64,000 nt of DNA from Acidaminococcaceae bacterium (GCA_017405945.1 JAFQZL010000063.1:1-64000); one strand, 5' to 3'; shown: positions 1-8,831, counted from the stretch's first letter. The notes: generated by a model from the letters alone, not told the origin. A program made the numbers and translations.

Positions 1-84
1 CATCCCGAACACAGCAGTTAAGCTCTCACGCGTCGAAAGTACTTGGCTGGAAGCGGCCCGGGAGGATAGATTGTTGCCGGTTAC
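1..84 (+). rRNA. rrf: 5S ribosomal RNA, 3' part (5' end outside window)
   Basis: The first bases match the conserved internal 5S segment CATCCCGAACACAGCAGTTAA, followed by the usual 3' half ending near GTTGCCGG. The 5' third lies outside the window. It is followed within a few bases by a strong terminator, so this is probably the last gene of a ribosomal RNA operon. The exact 3' end is uncertain by a few bases. Confidence 0.93.
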
Positions 85-90
85 AACGAA

Positions 91-120
91 GCCCCCGCAC
101 ATTGTGTGCGGGGGCTTTTT
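91..120 (+). terminator. Rho-independent terminator of the rRNA operon
   Basis: A perfect 10-bp stem (GCCCCCGCAC at 91-100 pairing with 106-115), a 5-base loop and a run of five T form a strong intrinsic terminator right after the 5S gene. Confidence 0.93.
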
Positions 121-138
121 CTGTGCCTGGAATGTTAT

Positions 139-333
139 TCATTTTTTCGAAAGATTTATGTTTCCGCAGCTGCTGCAGTGAGAGCATTTTCCACTGCAGC
201 AGTTACATCCGGCTGAGCCGCCATTGGCGGGATCCTGTTTCAATGCGCCGTACACTTTTTTCAACAGTTTGGAAAAGGTGTAGGCAAATGCCAGAGCGAT
301 GGCGATAAAGAGAAGAGAAGATGCAAGATTCAT
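139..333 (-). CDS. FeoB-associated Cys-rich membrane protein
   Basis: Small protein of 64 residues: one N-terminal membrane segment (about residues 4-20), a short basic stretch, then a Cys-rich tail with CNCC, CSHC and SSC motifs. This is the layout of the FeoB-associated Cys-rich membrane protein family, thought to assist ferrous iron uptake, perhaps as a metal-binding partner of FeoB. It is the last gene of the leftward feo operon. The start at 333 is chosen because a GAGGAG ribosome site lies about 8 bases upstream and the ATG comes ten bases after the feoB stop. A longer reading from 351 would overlap feoB without a ribosome site. The biochemical role of the family is not established. Confidence 0.85.
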   Translation of the reverse strand: MNLASSLLFIAIALAFAYTFSKLLKKVYGALKQDPANGGSAGCNCCSGKCSHCSSCGNINLSKK

Positions 334-343
334 GACTCGCTCC

Positions 344-2491
344 TCACGCATGCGCGCTTTCCTGTGGCTTTACGTAGGGCTTGGCCGGCCGGAAGATGAA
401 GTACAGCGCAACGACTACCAGGAACAGCGCGATGCCCTGCATGGGGCCGAAAGGCACATCGCCGATGTACCAGCTGCCCAGATTATAGAATACGAAGGCC
501 AGGGAATAACCAAGGACCGCCTGGAACAGGATTGCAAACAGGCCCCATTTCCGGCTTCCCATTTCGCGGTATGTGGTAGCCATGGCTACCAGGCAGGGCG
601 GGTCGAACAGGTTCAGGATCATGTAGGAGAAGGCTGCCATGGGAGGCATGAACTTGGAAAGCGCTTCCATAACCTGAGCCTCTTCCGCCTCTTCCGCGGC
701 GCCCGCCAGCACGGCCAGTGCACCGACCGCGTTTTCCTTGGCCAGGAAGGCAACAACGGAAGCTACCGTTGCTTTCCAATCACCCAGGCCGATGGGAGCA
801 AAAATCCACGAAATACCATTACCCAACACGCCCAGTATTGATTCTTCCATTTCTTCCACGGCTTCAATGCTGAAATTGTAGTTTTGCATAAACCACAGCA
901 GTACGCAAATCGGGAAAATGATCATGCCGGCTTTGATGATAAAACCATGGGCCCGTTCCCACATGTGAATCAGCACGCCCTTAATAGAAGGCATGTGATA
1001 GGCAGGCAGCTCCATGACGAAAGGAGCCGGTTCCCCGGCAAACCAGGAAGTTTTCTTTAACGCGATGCCGGCCAGCACGATGATGGCCAGCCCCAGAAAA
1101 TACATACCGGGAGCCATGAATACGGAATTAGGGAAAAATACGGCGGTGATCATGCCGATGATTTCCGCTTTGGCGCCGCAGGGAATAAAGGTGGCCAGGA
1201 GAACGGTCATGCGTCGGTCCCGTTCTTCTTCAATGGTGCGGGCTGCCATGATAGCGGGCACGCCACAGCCCATGCCGATGAGCACGGGGATAAAAGATTT
1301 GCCGGATAGACCGAACTGTCGGAAGATACGATCCATGATGAAAGCAACACGGGCCATGTAACCGGAGTCTTCCAATAAGGACATAAAGAAGAAAATCAGC
1401 AGGATCTGGGGAACGAAGCCCAGTACGGTGCCCACGCCGCCGATGATACCATCAACCACCAGACCGCTGAGCCATTCCGGCGCCGCCATGGATTCCAGCA
1501 TCCCTTTTGCTCCATCGGTCACGATCTCACCGAAAAATACATCATTGGTCCAGTCTGTCATCCAGCCACCGACGGTGGTGATGGAGATATAATACATCAG
1601 CGTCATGATAGCGAAGAAAATAGGCAGGCCCAGGAAGCGGTTGGTCACCACCTGGTCGATTTTGTCGGACATGGTCAGCGCATGCTTCGGGCGGTTTTTA
1701 GTGATGCAGGCGTCGATAATGCTGCCGATATATTCATACCGCTGGTTGGTGATGATGCTTTCCGCGTCGTCGTCCATTTCAGTTTCGCAGTCTTTGATGT
1801 GTTCTTCCAGATGGGCGGTGAGGCTGGCAGGAAGCTTCAGACCTTCCAGCACCTGCCCGTCACGCTCGAACAGTTTGATGGCAAACCAGCGCAGGGTGTT
1901 TTTGTCCACTTTGTCGCTGATGCTTTCTTCGATATGGGCCAGGGCGTGTTCTACGCTGCCTCGGAATACGTGGGGCAGTTCAAGCGCCTTGAACACCTGA
2001 TGATTCTCCGCAACCTTTACCGCTGCTTCGGCAACGTCAAGGCAGCCTTTGCCTTCCAGGGCGCTGATGGGATAGACCGGGGCCCCGATTTCCGCAGACA
2101 GCTTCTGTAGGTTGATGGTGTCGCCGTTCTTGTTGACAAGGTCCATCATGTTGATGGCGATGACCACGGGCAGACCTACTTCTATCAGCTGGGTGGTGAG
2201 GTACAGGTTGCGTTCCAGATTGGTTCCGTCGATGATATTCAGGATTACGTCGGGTTTTTCGTTGATCAGGTATTTACGGGTAACGGTTTCTTCCAGCGTG
2301 TAAGGGGAAAGGGAATAGATACCGGGTAAATCCTGGATGATGACATTGTCGTGGCCTTTCAGCCGGCCTTCTTTTTTTTCAACGGTAACGCCGGGCCAGT
2401 TGCCGACATACTGGGAACTGCCGGTGAGTTCATTGAACAGGGTGGTCTTGCCACAGTTCGGGTTACCTGCTAACGCAATTTTGATATCCAT
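344..2491 (-). CDS. feoB: Ferrous iron transporter FeoB
   Basis: 715-residue inner-membrane Fe(II) transporter. The N-terminal G domain shows the P-loop GNPNCGKTTLF (residues 9-19), the DLPGIYSL switch II element and an INMMD base-recognition motif. A helical spacer follows, then the polytopic transport domain with two Gate regions, including GCGVPAIMAARTIEE and FIPCGAKAEI. Length and order fit a full-length FeoB. It has an AAGGAG ribosome site nine bases before the ATG. It is the third gene of a four-gene leftward operon (feoA, feoA, feoB, Cys-rich partner), and the palindromes upstream of the first feoA suggest iron-dependent repression by a DtxR-type regulator. Confidence 0.97.
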   Translation of the reverse strand: MDIKIALAGNPNCGKTTLFNELTGSSQYVGNWPGVTVEKKEGRLKGHDNVIIQDLPGIYSLSPYTLEETVTRKYLINEKPDVILNIIDGTNLERNLYLTTQLIEVGLPVVIAINMMDLVNKNGDTINLQKLSAEIGAPVYPISALEGKGCLDVAEAAVKVAENHQVFKALELPHVFRGSVEHALAHIEESISDKVDKNTLRWFAIKLFERDGQVLEGLKLPASLTAHLEEHIKDCETEMDDDAESIITNQRYEYIGSIIDACITKNRPKHALTMSDKIDQVVTNRFLGLPIFFAIMTLMYYISITTVGGWMTDWTNDVFFGEIVTDGAKGMLESMAAPEWLSGLVVDGIIGGVGTVLGFVPQILLIFFFMSLLEDSGYMARVAFIMDRIFRQFGLSGKSFIPVLIGMGCGVPAIMAARTIEEERDRRMTVLLATFIPCGAKAEIIGMITAVFFPNSVFMAPGMYFLGLAIIVLAGIALKKTSWFAGEPAPFVMELPAYHMPSIKGVLIHMWERAHGFIIKAGMIIFPICVLLWFMQNYNFSIEAVEEMEESILGVLGNGISWIFAPIGLGDWKATVASVVAFLAKENAVGALAVLAGAAEEAEEAQVMEALSKFMPPMAAFSYMILNLFDPPCLVAMATTYREMGSRKWGLFAILFQAVLGYSLAFVFYNLGSWYIGDVPFGPMQGIALFLVVVALYFIFRPAKPYVKPQESAHA

Positions 2492-2502
2492 TTCATTTCT
2501 CC

Positions 2503-2721
2503 TTACTGTACTTCGATGCTTTCCGCTTCGCTTTTGCGGATGGAAAGTTCATAGCCCCGCACGTTCAATTCCATGGGATCTCCCAGGGGCGCAATCTTTA
2601 CGACTTTGATTTCCACACCTTTGGTGATGCCCATGTCCATAATACGCCGGCGCAGCTTGCCCGTGCCGTTCAGTTTGGTAACGGTGCAGACACCGCCTAC
2701 CGGAATTTCATTTAACGTCAT
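2503..2721 (-). CDS. feoA: FeoA domain protein (second copy in operon)
   Basis: 72-residue SH3-like FeoA protein, a cytosolic accessory of FeoB. The typical pattern is visible: an N-terminal MTLNEIPVGG, a central LRRRIMDMGITKGVEI segment, and a C-terminal stretch with RGYELSIRKSEAESI. It lies between the other feoA and feoB, 11 bases upstream of feoB, with a GAGGAG ribosome site. FeoA binds FeoB and is needed for full transport in studied bacteria. Tandem feoA genes are common in Firmicutes. Confidence 0.95.
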   Translation of the reverse strand: MTLNEIPVGGVCTVTKLNGTGKLRRRIMDMGITKGVEIKVVKIAPLGDPMELNVRGYELSIRKSEAESIEVQ

Positions 2722-2763
2722 TTGAAATCTCCTCTCTGTGTATGATTTATATTTTAAAATCTG

Positions 2764-2976
2764 TCAGTACATGATCCGTCTGGCCATGGATTCATCCAGC
2801 GCCACGCGGGAATCGCGCACCTGCAGGATCATGTTGCCGCCCAGACGGGTGACGACAGTGATTTTGCTGCCGACGGTGAAACCCATTTCCGCCAGATGCA
2901 GGCGGGTGGCATCGTTGCCGGTGATTTTTTTGATTTCCAAAACTTCGCCTTCCTGTGCGGTGGGAAGTGGTAACAT
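2764..2976 (-). CDS. feoA: FeoA domain protein (first gene of feo operon)
   Basis: 70-residue FeoA-family protein with the family core: an ATRLHLAEMGFTVGSKITVV segment and the closing RDSRVALDESMARRI. A textbook AGGAGG site lies just before the ATG at 2976. It is the promoter-proximal gene of the leftward feo operon. It differs clearly from the downstream feoA, so the pair is not a recent duplication and may form a heteromeric partner set for FeoB. Confidence 0.94.
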   Translation of the reverse strand: MLPLPTAQEGEVLEIKKITGNDATRLHLAEMGFTVGSKITVVTRLGGNMILQVRDSRVALDESMARRIMY

Positions 2977-3007
2977 GGTGCGGGCCTCCTCATATAATTA
3001 CGAATGA

Positions 3008-3034
3008 GTTAGGAGTTGCTAACCGTATATTATA
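3008..3034 (-). promoter_or_regulatory. feo promoter -10 with DtxR-like operator at the start site
   Basis: Read leftward, a perfect TATAAT -10 lies at 3034-3029. A 16-bp palindrome, GTTAGGAGTTGCTAAC (3008-3023), sits about where transcription should begin. It resembles the TTAGG/CCTAA-type half sites of DtxR/IdeR-family iron repressors. The placement is ideal for repression of the feo operon when iron is plentiful. No good -35 is seen. The regulator is inferred. Confidence 0.6.
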
Positions 3035-3128
3035 CTAAATCCTGCAATTTGAAGTGTTTAGGAAGTTTGCAAATTTGGAATAATCCCGCTGAAGAGATGT
3101 TTAAAAACAAGAACAATTTGCAAACAAA

Positions 3129-3208
3129 ATTAGCTTATGCTAACTCACAGGTAAAATATTTGTCCCGGCCGAACTGACGGGGCAAATAATCTGTTAGCCG
3201 GGACTAAC
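3129..3208. promoter_or_regulatory. Two further DtxR-like palindromes between the divergent genes
   Basis: ATTAGCTTATGCTAAC (3129-3144) and GTTAGCCGGGACTAAC (3193-3208) share the GTTAG...CTAAC architecture with the site at 3008-3023. A half site, GGCTAAC, follows at 3241-3247. They lie in the otherwise AT-rich 470-base gap between the leftward feo operon and the rightward DUF362 gene and could serve both promoters. Confidence 0.55.
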
Positions 3209-3277
3209 CAAATATTACACCAACCAAAGAAGTTTGTCAAGGCTAACTGAGATGCGGCTTGAAAATTAAAATAGTTC

Positions 3278-3308
3278 TTGACATAGAGTTAAGTTTAGCA
3301 GGTATAAT
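3278..3308 (+). promoter_or_regulatory. Promoter of the DUF362 ferredoxin gene
   Basis: TTGACA (3278-3283) and TATAAT (3303-3308) are both perfect hexamers separated by 19 bases, slightly longer than ideal. The spacer holds an imperfect TTAAG...TTAGC element related to the nearby palindromes. The leader to the start codon at 3450 contains a small hairpin (GCATGT at 3358-3363 with ACATGC at 3371-3376). Confidence 0.65.
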
Positions 3309-3449
3309 AAACATACAAATAGGAAACACTGCGAAGCCTGTTTATAAAACAGATTACGCATGTGGACAAGACATGCAGAAAATGAAAAAAGAATAGATAG
3401 ATAGAAAAACAAACATATGAACAGAGTTTTTGAAAAGGGAGGAAACGTC

Positions 3450-4574
3450 ATGGAAAAATCAAAGGTGTATTTTACGGATTTCCGGGTACAGGTAGGCGTA
3501 AGCCTGTTGCAGAAGCTGAAAACGCTCTGTCTTGTGGCAGGCATTAAGAAGATTGATATGGAAGGCAAGTTTGTCGCTATCAAAATGCATTTCGGCGAAC
3601 TGGGCAACATGGCGTTCCTGCGTCCACAGTATGCGAAGGTGGTTGCCGATCTGGTTAAGGAACAGGGCGGGATTCCTTTCCTGACAGACTGCAATACCCT
3701 CTATCCCGGCAGCCGCCGGCATGCACCGGAGCATATGGACTGCGCCAACCTGAACGGTTTCAATCCCACCACGACCGGCTGCCAGATTATTATTGCTGAC
3801 GGGTTACGGGGTACGGACGAAACAGAGGTTCCGGTTAAGAACGGCGTGTATGTGGAAAAAGCGAAAATCGGACGCGCCATCATGGATGCGGACGTGTTTA
3901 TCAGCCTGGCTCATTTCAAAGGTCATGAAATGACGGGCTTCGGCGGCGCGCTGAAGAATATCGGCATGGGCTGCGGTAGCCGGGCCGGTAAGATGGAACA
4001 GCATTCTTCCGGGAAATGCGTCGTGGATGAAGCGCTGTGCCGGGGCTGCCGTCGCTGCGCCAAGGAATGCGGCTCCAATGCCATCACCTATGTAAACAAC
4101 AAGGCCCATATCGACAAAGATATCTGCAAAGGCTGTGGCCGCTGCATCGGCGCCTGCACCTTCAATGCCATCAGTAACGACGAATGGGACGCGGGGGACA
4201 AACTGGACTGCAAGATGGCAGAGTACGCCCAGGCAGTTACCCAGGACCGCCCGTGCTTCCATATCAATCTGGCCATGGACATTTCTCCCAACTGTGATTG
4301 TCATGGTGACAATGACGCAGCAATTCTGCCCAACATCGGCATGTTTGCTTCCTTTGACCCGGTGGCTTTGGACCAGGCTTGCGTGGATGCCTGCCAGAAA
4401 ATGGCGCCCATGCCTAACAGCCAGCTCAGCGACAACCTGGCGAAACCGGACTGGAAGCACTATCATGACCACTTTATGGACAGTAATCCCCATGTGCACT
4501 GGAAAGAAACCCTGGAACATGCGGAAAAAATCGGCATGGGCACAAGGGAATACGAGCTGATTAAAGTGAAATGA
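3450..4574 (+). CDS. DUF362 domain protein with two [4Fe-4S] clusters
   Basis: 374-residue protein: an N-terminal DUF362 domain, then a bacterial ferredoxin domain with two complete cluster motifs (CRGCRRCAKECGSNAI and CKGCGRCIGACTFNAI, near residues 193-245), then a C-terminal DUF362-related part with a CDCHGDND motif. Members are probably cytosolic electron carriers or redox enzymes; no defined reaction is known for this type. The start at 3450 has a GGGAGG site eight bases upstream; an ATG at 3417 has none. It is transcribed divergently from feo across the DtxR-like sites, which suggests iron-linked control, sensible for an Fe-S protein. Confidence 0.85.
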   Translation: MEKSKVYFTDFRVQVGVSLLQKLKTLCLVAGIKKIDMEGKFVAIKMHFGELGNMAFLRPQYAKVVADLVKEQGGIPFLTDCNTLYPGSRRHAPEHMDCANLNGFNPTTTGCQIIIADGLRGTDETEVPVKNGVYVEKAKIGRAIMDADVFISLAHFKGHEMTGFGGALKNIGMGCGSRAGKMEQHSSGKCVVDEALCRGCRRCAKECGSNAITYVNNKAHIDKDICKGCGRCIGACTFNAISNDEWDAGDKLDCKMAEYAQAVTQDRPCFHINLAMDISPNCDCHGDNDAAILPNIGMFASFDPVALDQACVDACQKMAPMPNSQLSDNLAKPDWKHYHDHFMDSNPHVHWKETLEHAEKIGMGTREYELIKVK

Positions 4575-4589
4575 AAAGGAAATGCCGAA

Positions 4590-4943
4590 ATGCTGAAAGT
4601 ATATTGTTACAGTAAATGTTCAACCTGTAAAAAGGCTTTGAAATGGCTTGACGGGAATAAAATTAAGCATGAAGTGGTTGATATAAAGGCCAATCATCCG
4701 GATGAGGAGACGCTTCGAAAGTATTATGCAATGAGCGGGTTAACCCTGAAACGCTTCTTCAACACCAGTGGCATGCAATACCGCGAACTGGAACTTTCGA
4801 AAAAACTGCCGGACATGAGCGAAGATGAGCAGTTCCGTCTTCTTGCCAGCGATGGGATGCTGGTGAAACGTCCGCTTCTGGTGGGGAAAGATTTTGTGCT
4901 GACGGGATTCAAAGAGGAGGAATGGAAAAAGATACTGCTGTAA
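4590..4943 (+). CDS. ArsC/Spx-like thioredoxin-fold protein
   Basis: 117-residue protein of the arsenate reductase (ArsC)-Spx-MgsR superfamily. It begins with a beta strand and the redox motif CSTC (residues 10-13), and keeps a later KRPLLVG segment (around residue 90) with the conserved Arg-Pro cis-proline turn. It follows the DUF362 gene by 15 bases with a ribosome site AAGGAAA, so it probably shares its transcript. The family includes Spx regulators, YffB-like proteins and arsenate reductases. There is no other ars gene around, so a redox role is more likely than arsenate resistance. A terminator follows. Confidence 0.8.
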   Translation: MLKVYCYSKCSTCKKALKWLDGNKIKHEVVDIKANHPDEETLRKYYAMSGLTLKRFFNTSGMQYRELELSKKLPDMSEDEQFRLLASDGMLVKRPLLVGKDFVLTGFKEEEWKKILL

Positions 4944-4988
4944 GTGTCTTTAATACGGATAGTAACGGTTTGACAGAGCCGGAACGCT

Positions 4989-5019
4989 AAAACAGTCGTG
5001 GAATTTCCACGACTGTTTT
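4989..5019 (+). terminator. Rho-independent terminator after the ArsC-like gene
   Basis: A perfect 13-bp stem (AAAACAGTCGTGG at 4989-5001 with 5007-5019) around a 5-base loop, ending in TTTT. It closes the DUF362-ArsC-like unit; the flanking A and T runs would allow use in both directions. Confidence 0.85.
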
Positions 5020-5129
5020 GATATAATGAAAAAATAATAAGGAATCACTGATTAAAGAGGTTTGTATTGGCTGACAGACTTGCAGGCGAATGAATCGATG
5101 GTTTCTTAAAGATTGTGAGGGGGAAATAT

Positions 5130-5978
5130 ATGCGTTATTACACTGTTATGGTCAACGGGGAAGAAAGAGTTGCCGCCAGTCAGGACGGAAAAGAACTGTT
5201 TGTATTAGAAGCTTTTGCGGACATGAATGCGCTGATTGCGGCCGGCGGTATTGAAGATGTTCCGGAAGATGCACAAAAGATTTCTGGCGGTGACGTAAAG
5301 CTGCTTTCACCTATACCGCGTCCGCGACAGGACGTGCTGTGCCTGGGAATCAATTACACGGCCCACGCGGAAGAAGCGGAGCGGTTTTCCAAAGAAAGCT
5401 TCGGCGGGGAACGCCCGTATCCCATTTTCTTTTCAAAACGGGTCTGCTATTCCCAGGGAACGGATGCCCCCATCCCTGCTTACACAGGCCTGGTGGATTC
5501 CCTTGACTATGAGTGCGAGCTGGGGGTTGTGATCGGTAAAGACGCGAAGAATGTAAAACGGGAAGATGTGCCGGACTACATTTTCGGTTATACCATCGTC
5601 AACGATGTAAGCGCCCGGAATTTGCAGACGAGGCATAAACAGTGGTACTTTGGCAAGAGCCTGGACGGTTTCACACCCATAGGTCCCTGCATCGTTTCAG
5701 CGGATGAGTTCCCATTTCCGCCAAAACAGAGGATTGCCTGCCGGGTAAACGGGGACGTGCGGCAGGATTCCAATACGGCTAACCTGATCACCGGCATCAC
5801 GGATATTATCGTTATGCTGAGCGAAGGTATGACCCTGAAAGCCGGAACGGTCATCGCTACCGGTACCCCGGCGGGCGTAGGTATGGGCATGAAGCCGCCC
5901 ACGTTCTTAAAGCCCGGCGATGTGGTGGAGTGTGAAATCGAAGGCATTGGTGTACTGCGGAATTATATTGAGGATTGA
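5130..5978 (+). CDS. Fumarylacetoacetate hydrolase (FAH) family protein
   Basis: 282-residue FAH-fold protein. The C-terminal catalytic domain (about residues 75-280) has the family signatures: LGINYTAHAEE, a metal-binding segment with DYECELGVVIG, a GYTIVNDVSARNLQ block, KSLDGFTPIGPCIV and the closing ATGTPAGVGMG. Family members hydrolyse or decarboxylate beta-diketo or oxo acids (fumarylpyruvate, acylpyruvates, oxaloacetate) with Mg2+ or Mn2+; the substrate here cannot be told. The ATG at 5130 is preferred over the GTG at 5115 because a GAGGGGG ribosome site lies before it. It stands alone. Confidence 0.88.
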   Translation: MRYYTVMVNGEERVAASQDGKELFVLEAFADMNALIAAGGIEDVPEDAQKISGGDVKLLSPIPRPRQDVLCLGINYTAHAEEAERFSKESFGGERPYPIFFSKRVCYSQGTDAPIPAYTGLVDSLDYECELGVVIGKDAKNVKREDVPDYIFGYTIVNDVSARNLQTRHKQWYFGKSLDGFTPIGPCIVSADEFPFPPKQRIACRVNGDVRQDSNTANLITGITDIIVMLSEGMTLKAGTVIATGTPAGVGMGMKPPTFLKPGDVVECEIEGIGVLRNYIED

Positions 5979-6059
5979 TCAGCGAGTATTTTAAGGAAAC
6001 CGTTTAATTATCGTTTCCATGAGAACATTGCCGGTTATTCTGGCTCAGGACAAAGGATT

Positions 6060-7226
6060 ATGCAACAGTCAGTTCATCAGCGCTGGATCATGCATGTAGA
6101 CATGGACGCGTTTTATGCATCGGTAGAAATATTGGACAATCCCGAATTGAAAGGATTGCCGGTCATTGTGGGAGGACGTTCTGCCCGGGGCGTGGTTTCC
6201 ACCTGTTCTTACGAGGCCCGCAAATTCGGTGTCCATTCCGCCATGCCGCTGTTCGAGGCAAAACGGTTGTGCCCACAGGGTGTTTTCTTGCCGGTACGCA
6301 TGGCCCGTTATGCCGAAATGTCGGCAAAAATCATGGGGATTTTCCGGGAAACGTCGCCGCTGGTGGAGCAACTTTCCATAGATGAAGCCTTTTTGGATTT
6401 AACCGGCATGGAAAGGCTGGGCGGGGCGGAGGTCATCGCTCATCAGGTACAGGAACGGATACAGGAAGAACTGAAACTCAGCGCATCTGTCGGTCTGGCT
6501 CCCAATAAATTCCTGGCCAAGCTGGCCTCGGACATGCGCAAGCCTCACGGCTTTGTGAGAATTACGCCGGAAGATGCGGCCGGGCTGCTGGCTCCCCTGT
6601 CAGTGACCAAGATTTTCGGCATCGGCCGCAGCGCCGAAGAAAAGCTGAAACAGTTTGGTATTGAAAAAATCGGGCAGCTGGCTGAAGCAGACGTGGGATT
6701 GCTGCGCAAGGTGTTCGGCGTTAATGCGGAACAGGTGAAACGGCTGGCCCGGGGCTTAGACGACAGACCGGTTGTCAATGAAGAAGAAGCAAAGTCCATT
6801 GGCAGGGAAACCACCTTTGACAGGGATCTGACGGATATGGATTCCTGCCGGGAGGCAGTGCTGGACCTGTGCGGGCAGGCAGGCTGGCGTCTGCGCTGGG
6901 AGCATCTGGCAGGGCACACGGTGACGCTGAAAGTGAAGTTTGCGGATTTCCGCATGATTACCCGCAGTTCCACCGGTGACAGGCTGATTGCCTGGGATGA
7001 AGACATTTTCCTTTTGGCAGAGCAGATGCTGCAGAAGATTAATGTAAAGCCGGGTGTGCGGCTGTTAGGCGTGTCGGTAAGCAACCTTTTCCGTCCGGAG
7101 GACGAACCGGTACTGGACTTTGAAGACAATAAGCGGATGCAGAAGCGCAATCAGGCTATTGACACCCTGAAAAGCAAATTTGGGGAAAACATCATCAAGC
7201 GTGGTATTACAGGGAAGAGGAAATAG
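6060..7226 (+). CDS. dinB: DNA polymerase IV (Y family)
   Basis: 388-residue translesion DNA polymerase. The catalytic palm shows HVDMDAFYASVE with metal ligands Asp14 and the later SIDEAFLDLTG (Asp108, Glu109). The thumb/HhH region has KIFGIGRSAEEKLK, and a complete little-finger domain follows, ending in a basic tail. Length is normal for DinB. It copies past damaged bases with low fidelity in the cytosol. A clear SOS box is not seen upstream. No operon partner is evident; the lipoprotein phosphoesterase follows after 43 bases and could be co-transcribed. Confidence 0.95.
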   Translation: MQQSVHQRWIMHVDMDAFYASVEILDNPELKGLPVIVGGRSARGVVSTCSYEARKFGVHSAMPLFEAKRLCPQGVFLPVRMARYAEMSAKIMGIFRETSPLVEQLSIDEAFLDLTGMERLGGAEVIAHQVQERIQEELKLSASVGLAPNKFLAKLASDMRKPHGFVRITPEDAAGLLAPLSVTKIFGIGRSAEEKLKQFGIEKIGQLAEADVGLLRKVFGVNAEQVKRLARGLDDRPVVNEEEAKSIGRETTFDRDLTDMDSCREAVLDLCGQAGWRLRWEHLAGHTVTLKVKFADFRMITRSSTGDRLIAWDEDIFLLAEQMLQKINVKPGVRLLGVSVSNLFRPEDEPVLDFEDNKRMQKRNQAIDTLKSKFGENIIKRGITGKRK

Positions 7227-7269
7227 GGCTGTACCAGCTTATAATGTTAAAGATTAATGGTGACTACGC

Positions 7270-8598
7270 ATGAAACAGAGCAAAAACTTTTATAAAAGTT
7301 TAATGACAGTTTTGCTGGCGCTGGCACTTAGCCTGTTAGCCCTTGTGTTCGGAGTGTTGCTTCTTGGATGCGGTAACGGTGAGACCAAAACCGGCTCCGG
7401 CAAGACTACGGAGAGTTTTACCGCCTTTACGAAAGCAGACGCCTTTAATCTCCGGCAGGTGATTACGGCAGACAGTACCGTGTCGCGCACCATCATGTGG
7501 CAGTCGGAACCGGAAACGAAGGATGCGTTTGTGGAGTATCGTGCGACAAAGGATGAAAATGCAGCTATACAAACGCAGAAGGAACACATCAACGATAAGT
7601 TTACCGACAACGGAAAAACCACCTATGTTCATACTGTGATTCTGAAAAATCTAAAGCCCGGTACGGAATATGAATACCGTCTGGGGTATGGAAACAGGCG
7701 AAGTCAATGGTACAGGTTGAATACGGCACAGGTTCACAACAATTATAAGGCGTTAATCTTTCCGGACAGTCAGAGCGCCAAATATAAGGTTTGGGAAGAC
7801 GTGGCCATGCCGGCCTGGCAGCGAAACAGGGACGCCCGGTTCTTCATCACCATGGGAGACCTGGTGGATAATGGGGAACACGCCTACCAGTGGAATGAAT
7901 GGTTTACCCGCGTCGGGCCCATGATTTCCCGGATTCCGGCGGCGCCTGTTCTTGGCAATCACGAAACCTACACCATGGACTGGAAGGTGAGGGTGCCGCA
8001 GGCATATCTGCACTATTTCCAACTGCCGGAGGGAGCACCGGAAGCCTATAAGAACCAGTTTTATTCTTTTGATTACGGTGACGTGCATTACGTTGTGCTG
8101 AATACCCAGATGCGGGAAATGAAAGATTTTTATCCCAACCTGTTGCAGGACCAGCTGGCCTGGTTCAAGGCGGACATGGAAAAAACAAAGAAAAAATGGA
8201 AAGTGGTGCTGATGCATAAAGACGTGCTGCAGTACGGATTCCTGACACGTAAAACACCAAGGGAAGAAGGCTTTTCCGAAGAAGGAAAAACCTTTATGCC
8301 GCTGTTTGACAAATATAATGTGGACGTGGTACTGACCGCTCACCTGCATACATACCGGAACCGGGGACATGTTTATGATTTTAAGCGGGGTATGAAGGGG
8401 CCGTTGTACATCCTCACCGGGGTAGCCGGGGATGTACGGTACCCGAATCTGTGGAAACGTCATTCGCTGGACGTTGCCATTGCGCCCCAGCCGGAAACAA
8501 ATAATTATATGGTGCTGGAAGCTTCTGCCGACAGATTACGGTTCAGTTGCTATCTGCCGGATGGGACGAGAATTGACGAAGCGGAAGTAAAAAAATGA
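7270..8598 (+). CDS. Lipoprotein metallophosphoesterase, purple acid phosphatase-like
   Basis: 442-residue secreted enzyme. The N-terminus is a signal peptide with lipobox LLLGC, so it should be a lipid-anchored envelope protein. A fibronectin III-like domain (about residues 55-155, with LKPGTEYEYRLG) precedes a calcineurin-type phosphoesterase domain carrying FPDSQ, MGDLVDNG, LGNHET, LMHKD and TAHLHTY, the full set of dinuclear metal ligand motifs. This is the purple acid phosphatase layout. It probably releases phosphate from extracellular phosphoesters; substrate unknown. A terminator follows directly. Confidence 0.86.
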   Translation: MKQSKNFYKSLMTVLLALALSLLALVFGVLLLGCGNGETKTGSGKTTESFTAFTKADAFNLRQVITADSTVSRTIMWQSEPETKDAFVEYRATKDENAAIQTQKEHINDKFTDNGKTTYVHTVILKNLKPGTEYEYRLGYGNRRSQWYRLNTAQVHNNYKALIFPDSQSAKYKVWEDVAMPAWQRNRDARFFITMGDLVDNGEHAYQWNEWFTRVGPMISRIPAAPVLGNHETYTMDWKVRVPQAYLHYFQLPEGAPEAYKNQFYSFDYGDVHYVVLNTQMREMKDFYPNLLQDQLAWFKADMEKTKKKWKVVLMHKDVLQYGFLTRKTPREEGFSEEGKTFMPLFDKYNVDVVLTAHLHTYRNRGHVYDFKRGMKGPLYILTGVAGDVRYPNLWKRHSLDVAIAPQPETNNYMVLEASADRLRFSCYLPDGTRIDEAEVKK

Positions 8599-8603
8599 AG
8601 AAT

Positions 8604-8648
8604 CGCGACATTCCCGGCAAATGTTCAGGCGAATGTCGCGGTGTTTTT
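8604..8648 (+). terminator. Rho-independent terminator after the phosphoesterase
   Basis: CGCGACATTC (8604-8613) pairs perfectly with 8631-8640 around a 17-base loop and is followed by a short T run (GTGTTTTT). The next 180 bases are very AT-rich, with an ACATTATAAA direct repeat and several TATAAT-like hexamers that probably include the promoter of the following operon. Confidence 0.75.
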
Positions 8649-8831
8649 CCAAATAAAAACATTATAAAAACATTATAAATGTGTAAGATGTTTATGATAT
8701 AATAATATAATATAATGAAATAATAGACGTATTATACAGGAACTTTAACACAGGAAAACGTAAAGTGATGCTCAGTAGCGGGCGTTAAATCCCAATATGC
8801 TGTATGAAGACTGACGGGCGGAGGTGTAACT

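Noticed and set aside
3417..3449. Upstream ATG for the DUF362 gene
   Set aside because: No ribosome site precedes it, whereas the ATG at 3450 has a strong GGGAGG at proper distance.
4590..4943. Arsenate reductase ArsC as a resistance gene
   Set aside because: The fold and CSTC motif fit the wider ArsC/Spx family, and there is no arsenic resistance gene nearby.
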